Part shown: piece after piece, positions 1 through 8,666 of the stretch
How positions within the stretch are numbered: position 1 is the first letter of the stretch
Layout: each line of letters begins with the position of its first letter
NCBI GenBank assembly: GCA_028274465.1
Contig: CM051457.1
Coordinates: 64,170,899 to 64,234,898, forward strand
Direction: 5' to 3'
From: Plantago ovata
Lineage: Eukaryota; Streptophyta; Magnoliopsida; Lamiales; Plantaginaceae
Length of the DNA stretch: 64,000 nt
Position numbers and translations under genes: made by a program
The notes under the pieces: model-generated
Told to the model about the DNA's origin: nothing
The model's input: only the letters and a program-made list of their open reading frames with translations
The model's database searches: none

Positions 1-2
1 AG

Positions 3-599
3 ACAATTGCCTTGCGTGATAGGATCCAATATTTCGAGCAAGGAGAGTATGAGCAGTTTTGTGACGCCTACGAACGTTTTGAGCTGTATAAACGTGAGTG
101 CCCCCATCACCGTTTCGAAGATGGGGAGTTTATTCGGTGCTTCGTTGGTGGACTTCGTGAAGAGGAACGACTTAGAGTGGATCGGTTGAGCGGCGGTCTG
201 GGAGAATGTACGGTCGACGAGGCAGAAGAAGTCCTCCGCAAGTACGCCAGAGGTTCACCACAATCCGATGAGGTCATACCAATTCACATCACCGCAAAGG
301 AAGTAGATCGAGGTGAAGCAGGAAGCTCATCCGAGGAGTATTTTGAAGCCGAAGAAATCAGTGAGGAAGATGCACATGCCGAGCAAGTTGAAGATGACCT
401 TCGTATAGCAAAAGTTGTTGAAGAAGTTGAAGTAACTGAGCATCTTACGGAAGAATTCAGCTTGTTGAATTGTGCTGAAGTAGAAGAGGTTCGAGAACTT
501 GAAGAGGAGAAAGTTTTGGAAGGCGGCGCCCCCCTGGAGGTGGGGGGGGGGGGCGAGTCGCCCAGCATGGGGGGGAGAACCGCCTCCCATGACCAGTGA
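3..599 (+). CDS. gag: Ty3-type Gag, C-terminal part (partial, GypA)
   Basis: The frame is open from the window edge to a TGA at 597-599. Residues around 4-65 match the retrotransposon gag domain: a YFEQGEYEQFCDAYERF block followed by a CPHHRFEDGEFIRCFVGGL block. The same pattern, with CPHHGFDGGQLIQFF, occurs in the intact GypC Gag at 50567-52291. The rest is very acidic and low in complexity, with many Glu residues. No zinc knuckle and no protease motif are seen. A poly-G run at about 542-553 sits at the 3' end, and a second open frame follows, so the annotated stop may result from a length change in that run. The protein would form the particle shell of a non-autonomous element. Confidence 0.75.
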   Translation, partial: TIALRDRIQYFEQGEYEQFCDAYERFELYKRECPHHRFEDGEFIRCFVGGLREEERLRVDRLSGGLGECTVDEAEEVLRKYARGSPQSDEVIPIHITAKEVDRGEAGSSSEEYFEAEEISEEDAHAEQVEDDLRIAKVVEEVEVTEHLTEEFSLLNCAEVEEVRELEEEKVLEGGAPLEVGGGGESPSMGGRTASHDQ

Positions 600-978
600 G
601 CTGGATGACCCCTGCTCCCCTGTTTCTTTACAATCAGACATTCGCATCAATCCAAAACCACTTCCTTCCGTTACTACTGAGGTTCTTAAGTACAAAGAAG
701 TGAATCTACTCCTCCGAGGTGGAAAGTTTGACAAGAAAGATACACAAGAGCCACCACTAAACAAGCACCTCGATGAAGTCAAAGTGAATGTCCTCCTATT
801 GACGAAGTCCTTATTGGATATGCCTGCAAAGCAAACCAGTCCATTCACCATGGTGAGATCTTTGAAGCTTCCTGGGTCTCTTTGCTACATCGGACCAAGA
901 GAATGGCGGCCACCGTGGGGAGGTACTCTTGAGTCCATTCTTGAATACTCAGCCGACCGAGGCCAAACCGTTCGGTAA
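550..978 (+). CDS. Downstream ORF after a poly-G frameshift point (GypA), unknown
   Basis: An open frame in a different phase continues from the poly-G run for about 140 codons to the stop at 976-978. It contains TSELDDPCSPVSLQSDIRIN and a Leu/Lys-rich stretch. It shows no protease DTG motif, no zinc knuckle and no RT motif. It may be the displaced C-terminus of Gag, with the G run gaining or losing a base. It may also be fortuitous. The start at 550 was chosen only because the frames exchange there; there is no credible ATG. Confidence 0.35.
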   Translation, partial: GASRPAWGGEPPPMTSELDDPCSPVSLQSDIRINPKPLPSVTTEVLKYKEVNLLLRGGKFDKKDTQEPPLNKHLDEVKVNVLLLTKSLLDMPAKQTSPFTMVRSLKLPGSLCYIGPREWRPPWGGTLESILEYSADRGQTVR

Positions 979-1542
979 CATCTAGTATCACTTTTTATTT
1001 ACTCATTCTCTTTTGCTAGGGACTAGCTTAAGTTTCATGAGGGGGATGGGATGTGAACCATTATGTTAAGTATTGTTTGGCTTTGTGATGTTGAGTATGG
1101 TATCCTGTTTTTTAATTGCATTTGCACGTTTACCGCTTTCTTAGTTTTTTAGGTTGCATTTACTGCATTCATCCTAGGATAGTCTTGCATGTTTTATATG
1201 GAGTTTATTGCCGAATTTTTTGAACTTTTTTATTGGGTAGATTAACTAACTATGCCATTAATCATATGCTTCATCTCTATGAATTTGTTTGAGGTTTTTC
1301 TCGCTTGGCTTGTCACATTTATGTATTGCACTTAGTTAAGCTTGGTAGTCTCGACATCACTTAGTGGTGTTTTCTCTACTGCGGTTCACGAAGGCCTTTA
1401 TAATAGGATGATGCATGTTAGGGTCTTATGGTTGTTTTCCCGAGTAATTATGTACCTAAGAGGCAACAAGTCTTCACCATGCTTTAAGATTGCTAAATGC
1501 CTAGGAAGGAGGTAGTGTGAGGTTGTGCGATCCTTTGTTTAT

Positions 1543-1564
1543 AACCTATTCTTTCGAATAGGTT
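1543..1564 (+). repeat. Hairpin repeat copy 1 (GypA)
   Basis: A perfect 9-bp stem, AACCTATTC paired with GAATAGGTT, has a four-base loop TTTC and is followed by TGGGGA. The same unit recurs at 1657 and in antisense three times in GypC. Confidence 0.8.
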
Positions 1565-1656
1565 TGGGGAGGGGGTTACACCATCGTAGACTTTTTTTTC
1601 GTTTTTCATTTCTGTGTTGTGAGTTTATTTTTCCTCTTCCGTAAATTTTGTACTCC

Positions 1657-1678
1657 AACCTATTCTTTCGAATAGGTT
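1657..1678 (+). repeat. Hairpin repeat copy 2 (GypA)
   Basis: This is the second perfect copy of the AACCTATTC / GAATAGGTT hairpin, again followed by TGGGGA. It is 114 bp downstream of the first copy. It lies about 40 bp before the purine-rich tract. Confidence 0.8.
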
Positions 1679-1718
1679 TGGGGAAGTTGTTGTGAGTCAT
1701 TTTGTTATGCTACTGCTG

Positions 1719-1850
1719 GCTAAAAAATCGAAAAAAAAGAAAGAAAAATTCCAGAAAAAAAGAAAAAAAGGAAGAAAAAAAGAATCTGGAAAGAAAAAAA
1801 AGAAAAAAGGAGAAAAGACCCCAAAAAAGCAAAGAAGGGTCCAAAAAGAA
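1719..1850 (+). repeat. A/G-rich low-complexity tract (GypA)
   Basis: About 130 bp of almost pure A and G, mainly runs of A with GAA and GG insertions. The equivalent tract in GypC is antisense at 49165-49262 and keeps the same position just after the hairpin repeats. Confidence 0.8.
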
Positions 1851-2431
1851 AGCCAAATAGCAGTTTAGCAAAGTGTTGTGTCTCATTTTCCAATTCTTGT
1901 AATGATTCGTTATCGTGCTGTAATTTTCTATTTTTTTGTCTTTTGTTTTTGAGTGTCATCTGTTCTAGACCACCCTCGTCCTACCATTCAGGAAGTGGTG
2001 AATAGCTTAAGACTTTACTTAAGAGATGGGTAGAATAGGGGAGTGTTATCTTTTATAGGGAACCCTCCTTCGTTTGATGAGAGCCAGTACTGGTTCAACC
2101 TCTTTGAGGGAAAGTCTTAAACTTGGTGAACAGCAGTAAGTCCTCAGTTTCATAGGCACGGGACAACCATTCGTATCTTAGCATGCTTCATTACGTCGTC
2201 ACTGACTAGGTCCAGGTAGAGAATGTTACGAGAGACTATCTTGTCTTGAAATAAGTGCTTACGTGGATGTGTATAAGTCAATCGAGGTATTCTTCAACCT
2301 ATATTCATGCTTTGATTTATATGGTTTTTGTTCATATGTTTTTTGATAGATTCAGTAGATTAGTTCATTTTATTTGGCATGAGCCTCCATTTTGTGTCTT
2401 GCATTGTTTTTTGCATTAGAGTCTAGCTTAG

Positions 2432-2468
2432 TTGCTTGAGGACAAGCAAAGGTTCGGTTTGGGGAGTT
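2432..2468 (+). promoter_or_regulatory. Pre-LTR hairpin and polypurine tract (GypA)
   Basis: TTGCTTGAGGACAAGCAA at 2432-2449 folds as a 7-bp stem with loop AGGA. It is followed by GGTTTGGGGAGTT directly before the LTR, the plus-strand primer. GypC has the same arrangement in antisense at 48548-48590. A GAGGACAAGCAA block before a G-rich PPT is, from my knowledge, usual in the Ogre/Tat/Athila branch of Ty3 elements. Confidence 0.75.
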
Positions 2469-2825
2469 TGATGAATGTGTATTTTACACTTTCGTTCGAG
2501 TCTTTTTCACCTATTTTAGCTATCCTCTATGATAATTTAGCTATATTTTAGTGCATTTTATTAGAATAGTGTCACGTTTCCCTTTAGTTTTTATTTTACA
2601 GGTTTTGGTTGAAAAACGAGGATTTCAGGGCAATTATATTGAAGTTGACAAGGAATTGGTGTTCCAGAAGCCTATTTGGAGTATCTGAAGGTTTCCTGAT
2701 AGGATTTGGAGTCTAGGGGTCGAATCTGGAGATTAGAAGGCCACTAGAAGTCAGAAACCGAGTCCGGAAAGGGGAAGAAATCCAAAAACGTGTCGAAAAC
2801 GTGGAAATTCCGGAATTTTACTCCC

Positions 2826-2883
2826 GGGCGAATCGCCCCACACCAGGCGAATCGCCCGTTGTGTGGGGCCCTTCGCCCCACAC
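2826..2883 (+). repeat. GC-rich palindrome array in GypA LTR promoter
   Basis: Two copies of GGCGAATCGCC (2826-2838 and 2846-2856) are followed by a larger inverted repeat, GTGTGGGG ... CCCCACAC (2861-2883). The array ends 12 bp before the TATA box. A related palindrome, GGGCGAGTCGCCC, occurs at 551-563 in the gag 3' end of the same element. Confidence 0.75.
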
Positions 2884-2895
2884 AAATTCGAAGCC

Positions 2896-2903
2896 TATAT
2901 ATA
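2896..2903 (+). promoter_or_regulatory. LTR TATA box (GypA)
   Basis: TATATATA lies in the LTR directly after the palindrome array. The same TATA, followed by the GCTCAGTTTTTCTCCG block, exists in GypB on the minus strand near 32994-33001. Transcription would start about 30 bp downstream. Confidence 0.65.
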
Positions 2904-3712
2904 GTTGCTCAGTTTTTCTCCGAAAGTCATACTTTTCCAGACCTTCTCTCTCACCTTTCTCTGTAGTTTTAGGTAGGAACTTCCCAGAGCCTGTTCTGGG
3001 GGTTCGTAGCTTAGGAGATACTTTTTCATAGCAGTTTGGAGCTTGTAAGATCGCGATTCTTCGGAGACTGACAACCTTCGGTAACATTGTATTTTACAGT
3101 TTATTCTACTTATTTTTATATATCTTTCAACATGTTTTCTTCTATGATTTCTGTTGATTGCATGACAACTATGAGTAGCTAAACTTATCGTTGGTGGTAG
3201 TATGTGAATTCTTAGCGAAGGGTTGATAATTATGCTAATGGCTATATCGCGCATTATACTCCGTGTTATTGCTTTATTTCTTTGATCTAGCGGAATCTCT
3301 ATCTTCGTATTGTTGATTTATTATTGCACACAACTGGACCGGTCTTCGACCTATGCATATCTATATCTTCGTAGTGTTGAATAATTATGGAACACAATTG
3401 GACAATTCTTTAGTCTTAGACCTTTCAGAATCTATATCTTCGTAGTGTGTGATAATTGCAACAGGACAAGTTATTGATCAAAGATCTCCATGCAAAACCG
3501 AGGAATTTACGCATGATTATTAACCCGTTATGCTTTGAAGGACCATACTATCACCTATCTCCATTATCTGTTAGAAAAACCTTTGCCATTCCGTCTGCTG
3601 TTTTTATATTCTAAATTAGATTTGATAAAGCTAGTTATAGTCCTTAGAGAACGACACTCGAGGTCATTTTACTGCTACACTACGGTTTTCGTTGTAGTTG
3701 TGAATTGCCTCA

Positions 3713-3960
3713 CCAAAGAAGAGTTCGACCCAATGCTTTAGTTCTGTCAGAATATTCGTGCGGGACGTTCTCGGATTTTACAAGCCCGCTATCGGAATCG
3801 AACCGACGACCATCTCTTCCGAATTGACGTGATACCTAAACTAGGTTAATAGAACCGATTGATTTTTATCTTGGATTAGAAATCGAGAGAAATCGTGGAG
3901 AGGTCAGTATCAACGAATGGTGGATCACCAGTCATGAAGGAAACCATTTCTTTTCCTATT
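3713..3960 (+). other. Extra segment in GypA LTR with a tRNA 3'-half-like stretch
   Basis: This segment is absent from the GypB LTR, where GGATTGCC is followed within about 40 bp by the terminal CGGAGCACGACATCC block. On the minus strand, 3813-3783 reads as a T-arm with loop TTCGATT closed by CGG/CCG and an acceptor-like end GATAGCGGGCT. This resembles, from memory, the 3' end of chloroplast tRNA-Thr(UGU). The remainder of a tRNA is not present, so it is not called as a tRNA gene. Confidence 0.4.
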
Positions 3961-3996
3961 TGATTTGCTCGGAGCACGACATCCGCGCATTCATCA

Positions 3997-4299
3997 AGAT
4001 ACTTCAAAGAGATGAATAAAACCAAGCCTAAGAGTTCTGACAAAACTCAAAACGCTAGGACTAGAAGAAACCTTGCCAGAAAAGAACTTACTGAAAAGTA
4101 TGTTCAGCAGAAAGGTCAACCGAGCAAGACACCACATCAGAAAGTGGATTTGATCATCACTAATCAAAAGTCTTTCGCCTCAAAACCTTCTAGTTCCTCA
4201 GCAAGTAGAAAACAAGTCAAAGTTGAAAAACTTAAGACATGGGTTTCCACTGGACGCATTCTTGAACATGTTAATGGACATCTAATATTGGATAATTAA
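3997..4299 (+). pseudogene. gag: CopA gag, C-terminal fragment
   Basis: The fragment begins where GypA ends and aligns with the Gag tail of CopB (14046-14352) and CopC (29967-29680). It is a Lys/Ser-rich basic tail containing RRNLARKELTEKY and SRKQVKVEKLKTWVSTGRI. It ends with a TAA at 4297-4299 that is at the same site in CopB and CopC. The nucleocapsid zinc knuckle and the UBN2-type domain are upstream and outside the window. The basic tail would bind RNA in the particle. The conserved stop and the shift of frame to protease are treated in the next feature. Confidence 0.75.
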
Positions 4300-4322
4300 C
4301 TTGTTTGCTCTTGATTGTGCAG
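4270..4322 (+). other. Candidate intron or recoding site at the gag/protease boundary (CopA)
   Basis: The Gag frame (phase of 4012) ends in TAA at 4297, while protease continues in another phase from 4323. Just before, the sequence reads ATTAAC, a pyrimidine-rich stretch, then TTGTGCAG, which resembles a branch point and 3' splice site. A GT at 4270 would join the two frames at a codon border with a 53-bp intron. Other in-phase GTs exist at 4216, 4222 and 4243 (80-107 bp). The site is the same in CopB and CopC. Splicing is inferred only. Confidence 0.45.
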
Positions 4323-7300
4323 ACTTCAGCCACGGAGACAAATAATGCAATCTGGCACTTTGAAAGTGGTTGTGGAAAGCACATGGCGGGCAACAAGAAA
4401 AACCTTATAAACTATAGAAGGTGGTCTAAAGGTCCAACAATAAGGTTTGCTGGTGGAGGCTTTGGTTCTACAAAAGGTTATGGTGACGTGAAGTTAGGAT
4501 GCATTACCATTCCGGGAGTTCTTTATGCCATTAATCTTAAGTTTAACCTTTTCAGCATGAGTCAATTCGCTGATAAAGGATACTTCATCAAAATCGAAAG
4601 TGATGAATGTAAACTTATAGACTTTGAGACGAAGAAGGTTATTATGGTTGCTAGAAGATAAGGAGGTTTGTACACCGTAGATTGGTCTTCAGCAATCGTT
4701 GAAAAATGCCTTGTCTCAGATCATGATTGCCTTGCTGAAAAAGCATGGTTATAGCATAAACAAACAAGTCACCTAAACTTCAAGACGCTGAATAAGCTGT
4801 CTAAAAAGGCCCTTGTAGTTGGATTACCTAAGGTTACTTTCAGGAAGGATGGTGTTTGCAATGCATGTCAGCAAGGAATGCAAACCAAATCTTCTTTTAA
4901 GAACAAGGCAGTACAGTCAACTACAAAACCTTTACAACTCTTGCACATGGACTTGTTTGAATCTTCTTCAACAAGCTATGCTGGTAAGAAGTATGTTCTG
5001 GTGGTGGTAGATGACTATTCAAGATTCACTTGGGTAGTATTTATCAAACACAAGTCTGAAACAAGGACTGAAATACCTAACTTGCTGAATAAGCTTGAAG
5101 TCATGAAAAATGACAAGGTAAAAGTCATAAGAACAGACCATGGTACTGAGTTTGTGAACGAGTACATAACTGAGTATTGCACTTCAAAAGGCATACAACA
5201 TCAGTTATCCTCAGTAAGGACACCACAACAAAATGCTGTTGCTGAAAGGAAGAATCGCACCCTAAAGGAAGCAGCAAGAACAATGCTTGTTGACACCGAA
5301 ATAAGTGAAGCTTACTGGGTTGAAGCGATTAATACCGACTGCTATACTCAAAACAGATGTCTGATTACTAAGGAATACAACAAAACTCCCTATGAGTTAT
5401 TTGTTGGAAGACCTCCTAACATCACCCATCTAAGAGTATTTGGTTGTAAGTGTTTTGTTCTTAACAATGGTAGAGAATACTTAAGAACATTTCAACCAAA
5501 GGCAGATGAAGCGATATTTCTTGGTTACTCCTTGCATAGTAAAGCTTATAGAGTTTACAACAAAAAGGCACAAAAGATCGAAGAATCAGTGCATGTTGTA
5601 TTCTATGAAAAGTAACAAGGAGTGCCTACTGAAGAAGAAATATCAGATTGTATGAAGAAGTCACTCATACATGAGCAAAGAACTGAATCTGATGCTAGGC
5701 AAGTCAAGTCAATTGAACTAAATGATGATTCTGACAATGACTCTCATCCCCCGAATCATGACAAGATAAATATAGTTCATGACAAAGAATTTCCAGAAAA
5801 AGATGCAGTTGCTCCGGATGTTTCTGAGACTATGCAACTTCCTGTGCCTGCTGGCGAGTTACCACAAACTAGCAATGCTGAACAAGCAGTTGCTGATAAA
5901 CCAATCTCAGCAGAGACACAACAAAATACCAGTAGTACTGAGCAAGCACATACTGAAGAGTCACATGCTGATGAGCAAACTTATCCAGATCCAAAGAGCA
6001 GAAAACCTGTTCATAAATGGATTAGAGATCATCCCTCTACAAATATGATTGGTGATATTGACAAACGCCAAGTGACTAGATCCAAAGTATCTACTACTCA
6101 TGAACTTGCTGAAGAAGTAAATGTCGTAGAAGTAGAAGCTTTGTTCTCTTGCTTTGTTTCAGAAATTGAACCCAAGACCATAGAAGAAGCTTTAAAGCAT
6201 TCTGAATGGATCAAGGCAATACAAGAAGAACTGGATTAATTTGAAAGGAACAAAGTCTGGAAACTTGTACCCCTTGCTGAAGGCAAGAAAGCAATTGATA
6301 CAATGTGGGTGTTCAGAAACAAGCTGAGTGAGTCCGGTCAAGTAACAAGGAACAAAGCACGTTTAGTTGCTCAAGGTTACTGTCAGACTGAAGGATTGGA
6401 CTATGATGAGTCTTATGCACCAGTTGCAAGATTGGATGCAATTAGACTTTTCTTGGCCTTTGCTGCTCACAATGACTTCATTGTTTATCAAATGGATGTT
6501 AAAAGTGCATTCCTAAATGGTGAACTTGCTGAAGAAGTCTACTTGGAACAACCCCCTGGCTTTGAACTTCCCTCAGAAACCAAGATGGTATACAAGCTTC
6601 AGAAAGCTGTATATGGTCTAAAGCAAGCACCACAAGCTTGGTATGATACCTTAGCTAATTTCTTGCTGGACAATGGTTTCAAGAAAGGTGAAGTTGACAA
6701 AACTTTATTTACCATGAACCATGATGGTAAAATACTCTTAGTTCAGATTTATGTGGATGACATAATATTTGGATCTAAGGACAAGCAACTTTGTGATGAT
6801 TTTGCCAAACTCATGACAAACAAGTTTGAAATGAGTATGATGGCTAAATTGAATTATTTCCTAGGATTACAAGTCAAGAAACTCAAAGATGGAATATTCA
6901 TAAATCAAGCAAAGTATGCAAAGGAAATGCACATAATGTTTAGGATCAAAGAGGAAGAAAAACCTGAAAAGATCCCCATGAGCGTTGGTACCAAATTGGG
7001 CTATACTAAAGAAGATAAGTGTGTTGAAGAACACAATTATAGAAAGCTCATTGGTTCATTGCTGTATTTAACAGCAAGTAGACTTGACATTCAGTATGTT
7101 GTTTGTGTGTGTGCAAGATTCCAATCTGATCCACGAGAATCACACTACAAAAAGGCACTTAAGATACTGAAATATGTCAAAGGTACAGTCAATGTTGGAT
7201 TATGGTATCCTAAAGATTCTGGATTGGAATTGGTTGGTTATTCTGATGCTGATCATGGAGGATCAACTCTTGATAGAAAAAGAACTATTGGAACTTGTCA

Positions 7301-7700
7301 GTTTCTAGGTACTAGATTAATATCATGGTTCAGCAAGAAGCAAACCTGTGTTGCCAATTCATCTACTGAATTTGAGTACATTGCGGCTGGTTGTTGCACA
7401 GCTCAAATCCTATGGATTCGGCAACAATTAAGAGATTATGGTATTTCTGCAAAGAAAACACCAATCTTTTGTGATAATACAAGTGCTATTGCTATCACGC
7501 AAAATCCTAAGTTTCACTCAAGGACAAAGCACATTGATATTAGACATCATTTCATTAGAGATCATGTGGAAAAAGGAGACATTGAGGTTGTGAAAGTAGG
7601 TACTGATGATCAACTTGCTGACATGTTTACCAAGCCCCTACCAGATAATAGGATCGCAATGCTTAGGTATAACCTTGGATTGATTGAACTACGTCAATAG
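4323..7700 (+). pseudogene. pol: CopA pol: protease, integrase, RT and RNase H, several stops
   Basis: A polyprotein reading frame of the copia order is visible. The protease site appears as FESGCGKHM where DSG is expected. The integrase zinc finger and the catalytic core follow, with [14 protein letters not shown] and AVAERKN. The linker is rich in Glu and Ala. RT lies at about 6303-7000 with YVDD near 6751. RNase H has GYSDADHGG and CDNTSAIAI, and the end is near 7698. Stops include 4659, 4753, 5613 and 6237, and the tryptophan region is disturbed near 6300. The RT-RNase H part is open for 465 codons (6303-7700). It should be non-functional as a whole. Confidence 0.85.
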
Positions 7701-7720
7701 TAAGGGATACATTTGGTAGA

Positions 7721-8083
7721 TTGCTGAAACAGGCATTCAGCAAATCAAATTATGCTTACATATATAAAGTCTCTTCCACTAATTTCTTCTAAAACAAATG
7801 ATAGTCCACTGCATGATTGCTGAAACAAGCATTCAACAAGTAATTCCTTCAAACCGGGTATTTGTTAGGAAACTTGATCACTTGCTGAGACGGGCACTCA
7901 GCAAGAGAAAAACTGTAAAGATTGCTGAAACTGGTATTCAGACAATTAAAGATACTGAAACAGGTATTCAAGTATCAAAGGAAAAACCTGAGACTGGAAC
8001 TCAGCAAAGAGCAAGAACACTTCTTGGATTTTACCTAAGGATATCTCAGTATAAAAAGAATTTGCTGAAACGGGAACTCAGAA
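7721..8083 (+). repeat. Seven-hairpin array between pol and 3' ORF (CopA)
   Basis: Seven units begin near 7721, 7817, 7882, 7922, 7954, 7988 and 8062. Each has the form TGCTGAAAC-GGC-ATTCAGCA or a decayed version. The half-sites are inverted, so each unit can fold. The array lies between pol and the 3' ORF and recurs at 17311-17672 and 36744-37104. It also contains TTGTTAGGAAACTTG at 7862-7876, identical to the LTR edge. Confidence 0.75.
7850..7876 (+). other. Internal relic of PPT plus LTR edge (CopA)
   Basis: TTGTTAGGAAACTTG (7862-7876) is identical to the base before the LTR plus the first 14 LTR bases. It is preceded by a TCAAACCGGGTAT block that looks like a decayed form of the TCAAAAAGGGGGAAAT polypurine tract. 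CopB (17439-17465) and CopD (36869-36895) keep it. Confidence 0.6.
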
Positions 8084-8270
8084 ATGTCTTTTAACTTAAA
8101 GAAATATGAGATATTTGATTAAGCGCGAATTTTCAGCAAATACAAGACTTGTTACCTAAAAAGGTAAGTGGCAAAGTCAAATTGTGCAAAATCGCTGAAA
8201 AGATTCTCATTTACATTCAGCAAGCAATTAGCGCTGGAGTAAAAAGGATCAAATCCTGTGAATCAAGGTA

Positions 8271-8666
8271 AAATCAATTTGTGACGTTAATCGTGGCACA
8301 GATAAACTCGCTGTTAATCATGACATGAAATACAATCGTGGCCATTGATTTAAAGCAGTTTTTTATCTAACGGTTCACAAAGTGAAATTGTGCTCTGACG
8401 GTTTTTGTTAGTGGACCACTACACATTTAATGCAAAGGCTCCACTAACACAGATGAATCTCTGTTTTACCCTTGCTGAGGACTCAAAACCGTTGAGCTTC
8501 TCGCACAACAGAGATACTATATAAACAAAGAGTTAGAGAAAGACAAAATTCTTTAACTCACATTTTCTTTCTCCGCAAATTTTCTAGACTGTGCCCTGAA
8601 TTCACTGTACCTTTGGTCAAAAAGAAAGTTATCTTTTTCGTACAACTCCCCTGCTATACATAAGAG
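8271..8666 (+). promoter_or_regulatory. Internal promoter and leader of the 3' ORF (CopA)
   Basis: A TATATAAA box at 8518-8525 lies 141 bp before the ATG at 8667. The flanking sequence is conserved in CopB, CopD and CopG: GTGACGTTAA near 8281, the CAATCGTGGCCATTGATT block near 8333, CTGACGGTTTTTGTTAG near 8395 and GTTAGAGAAAGACAAAATTC just after the TATA. The TGACG motifs are typical targets of plant bZIP factors. The element would make a separate transcript for the 3' ORF. This is inferred from position and conservation. Confidence 0.6.

Larger units (their letters stand above)
979..2431 (+). other. Conserved non-coding internal module of GypA
   Basis: No ORF of note lies between gag and the 3' LTR. 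By eye, the segment about 1287-2150 aligns closely with the antisense of 48900-49760 in GypC, although the two elements' gag and LTR sequences are diverged. Shared blocks include the stretch ending in GGTAGTCTCGACATCAC near 1345-1363, the CTACTGCGGTTCACGA block near 1377-1392, the CTAGGAAGGAGGTAGTGTGA block at 1501-1520, the hairpins at 1543 and 1657, the purine tract at 1719-1850 and the GAGAGCCAGTACTGGTT block near 2080-2096. The order is the same in both elements. Its function is unknown; a structured RNA or packaging region is possible. Confidence 0.65.
1..3996 (+). mobile_element. GypA: gag-only Ty3-type LTR retrotransposon, 5' end outside window
   Basis: The visible part runs from the middle of a Ty3-type gag through a long non-coding stretch, a polypurine tract and a full 3' LTR that ends TTCATCA at 3996. 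No reverse transcriptase, RNase H or integrase is present between gag and the LTR, so the element is non-autonomous and resembles plant TR-GAG elements. It interrupts the copia element CopA, whose sequence resumes at 3997. The five bases after the LTR (AGATA) would be the target duplication, but the left copy is outside the window. The related copy GypB (31577-33409) has the tRNA-Asp PBS that this copy must have beyond the left edge. Confidence 0.85.
2469..3996 (+). repeat. GypA 3' LTR (1528 bp)
   Basis: The LTR starts TGATGAATG right after the polypurine tract and ends CATTCATCA, giving the inverted termini TGATGAA/TTCATCA. It holds a palindrome array (2826-2883), a TATA box (2896-2903) and the block GAGAACGACACTCG at 3647-3660 that is also found in GypB and GypC. 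Compared with the GypB LTR (32136-33409) it has about 240 extra bases near its 3' end (about 3713-3960). Confidence 0.85.

Noticed and set aside
2801-3254. ORFs in the GypA LTR
   Set aside because: They overlap the TATA box and palindrome array, have no known domain, and are not kept in GypB.
3783-3813. tRNA gene on the minus strand
   Set aside because: Only the T-arm and acceptor-like 3' end are present. No anticodon arm, D-arm or 5' acceptor strand could be found.
7798-8094. Small ORF with AETGIQ repeats as a gene
   Set aside because: It is readable in CopA and CopB but frameshifted in CopD, and it runs over the hairpin array. Structure explains the repeats better.
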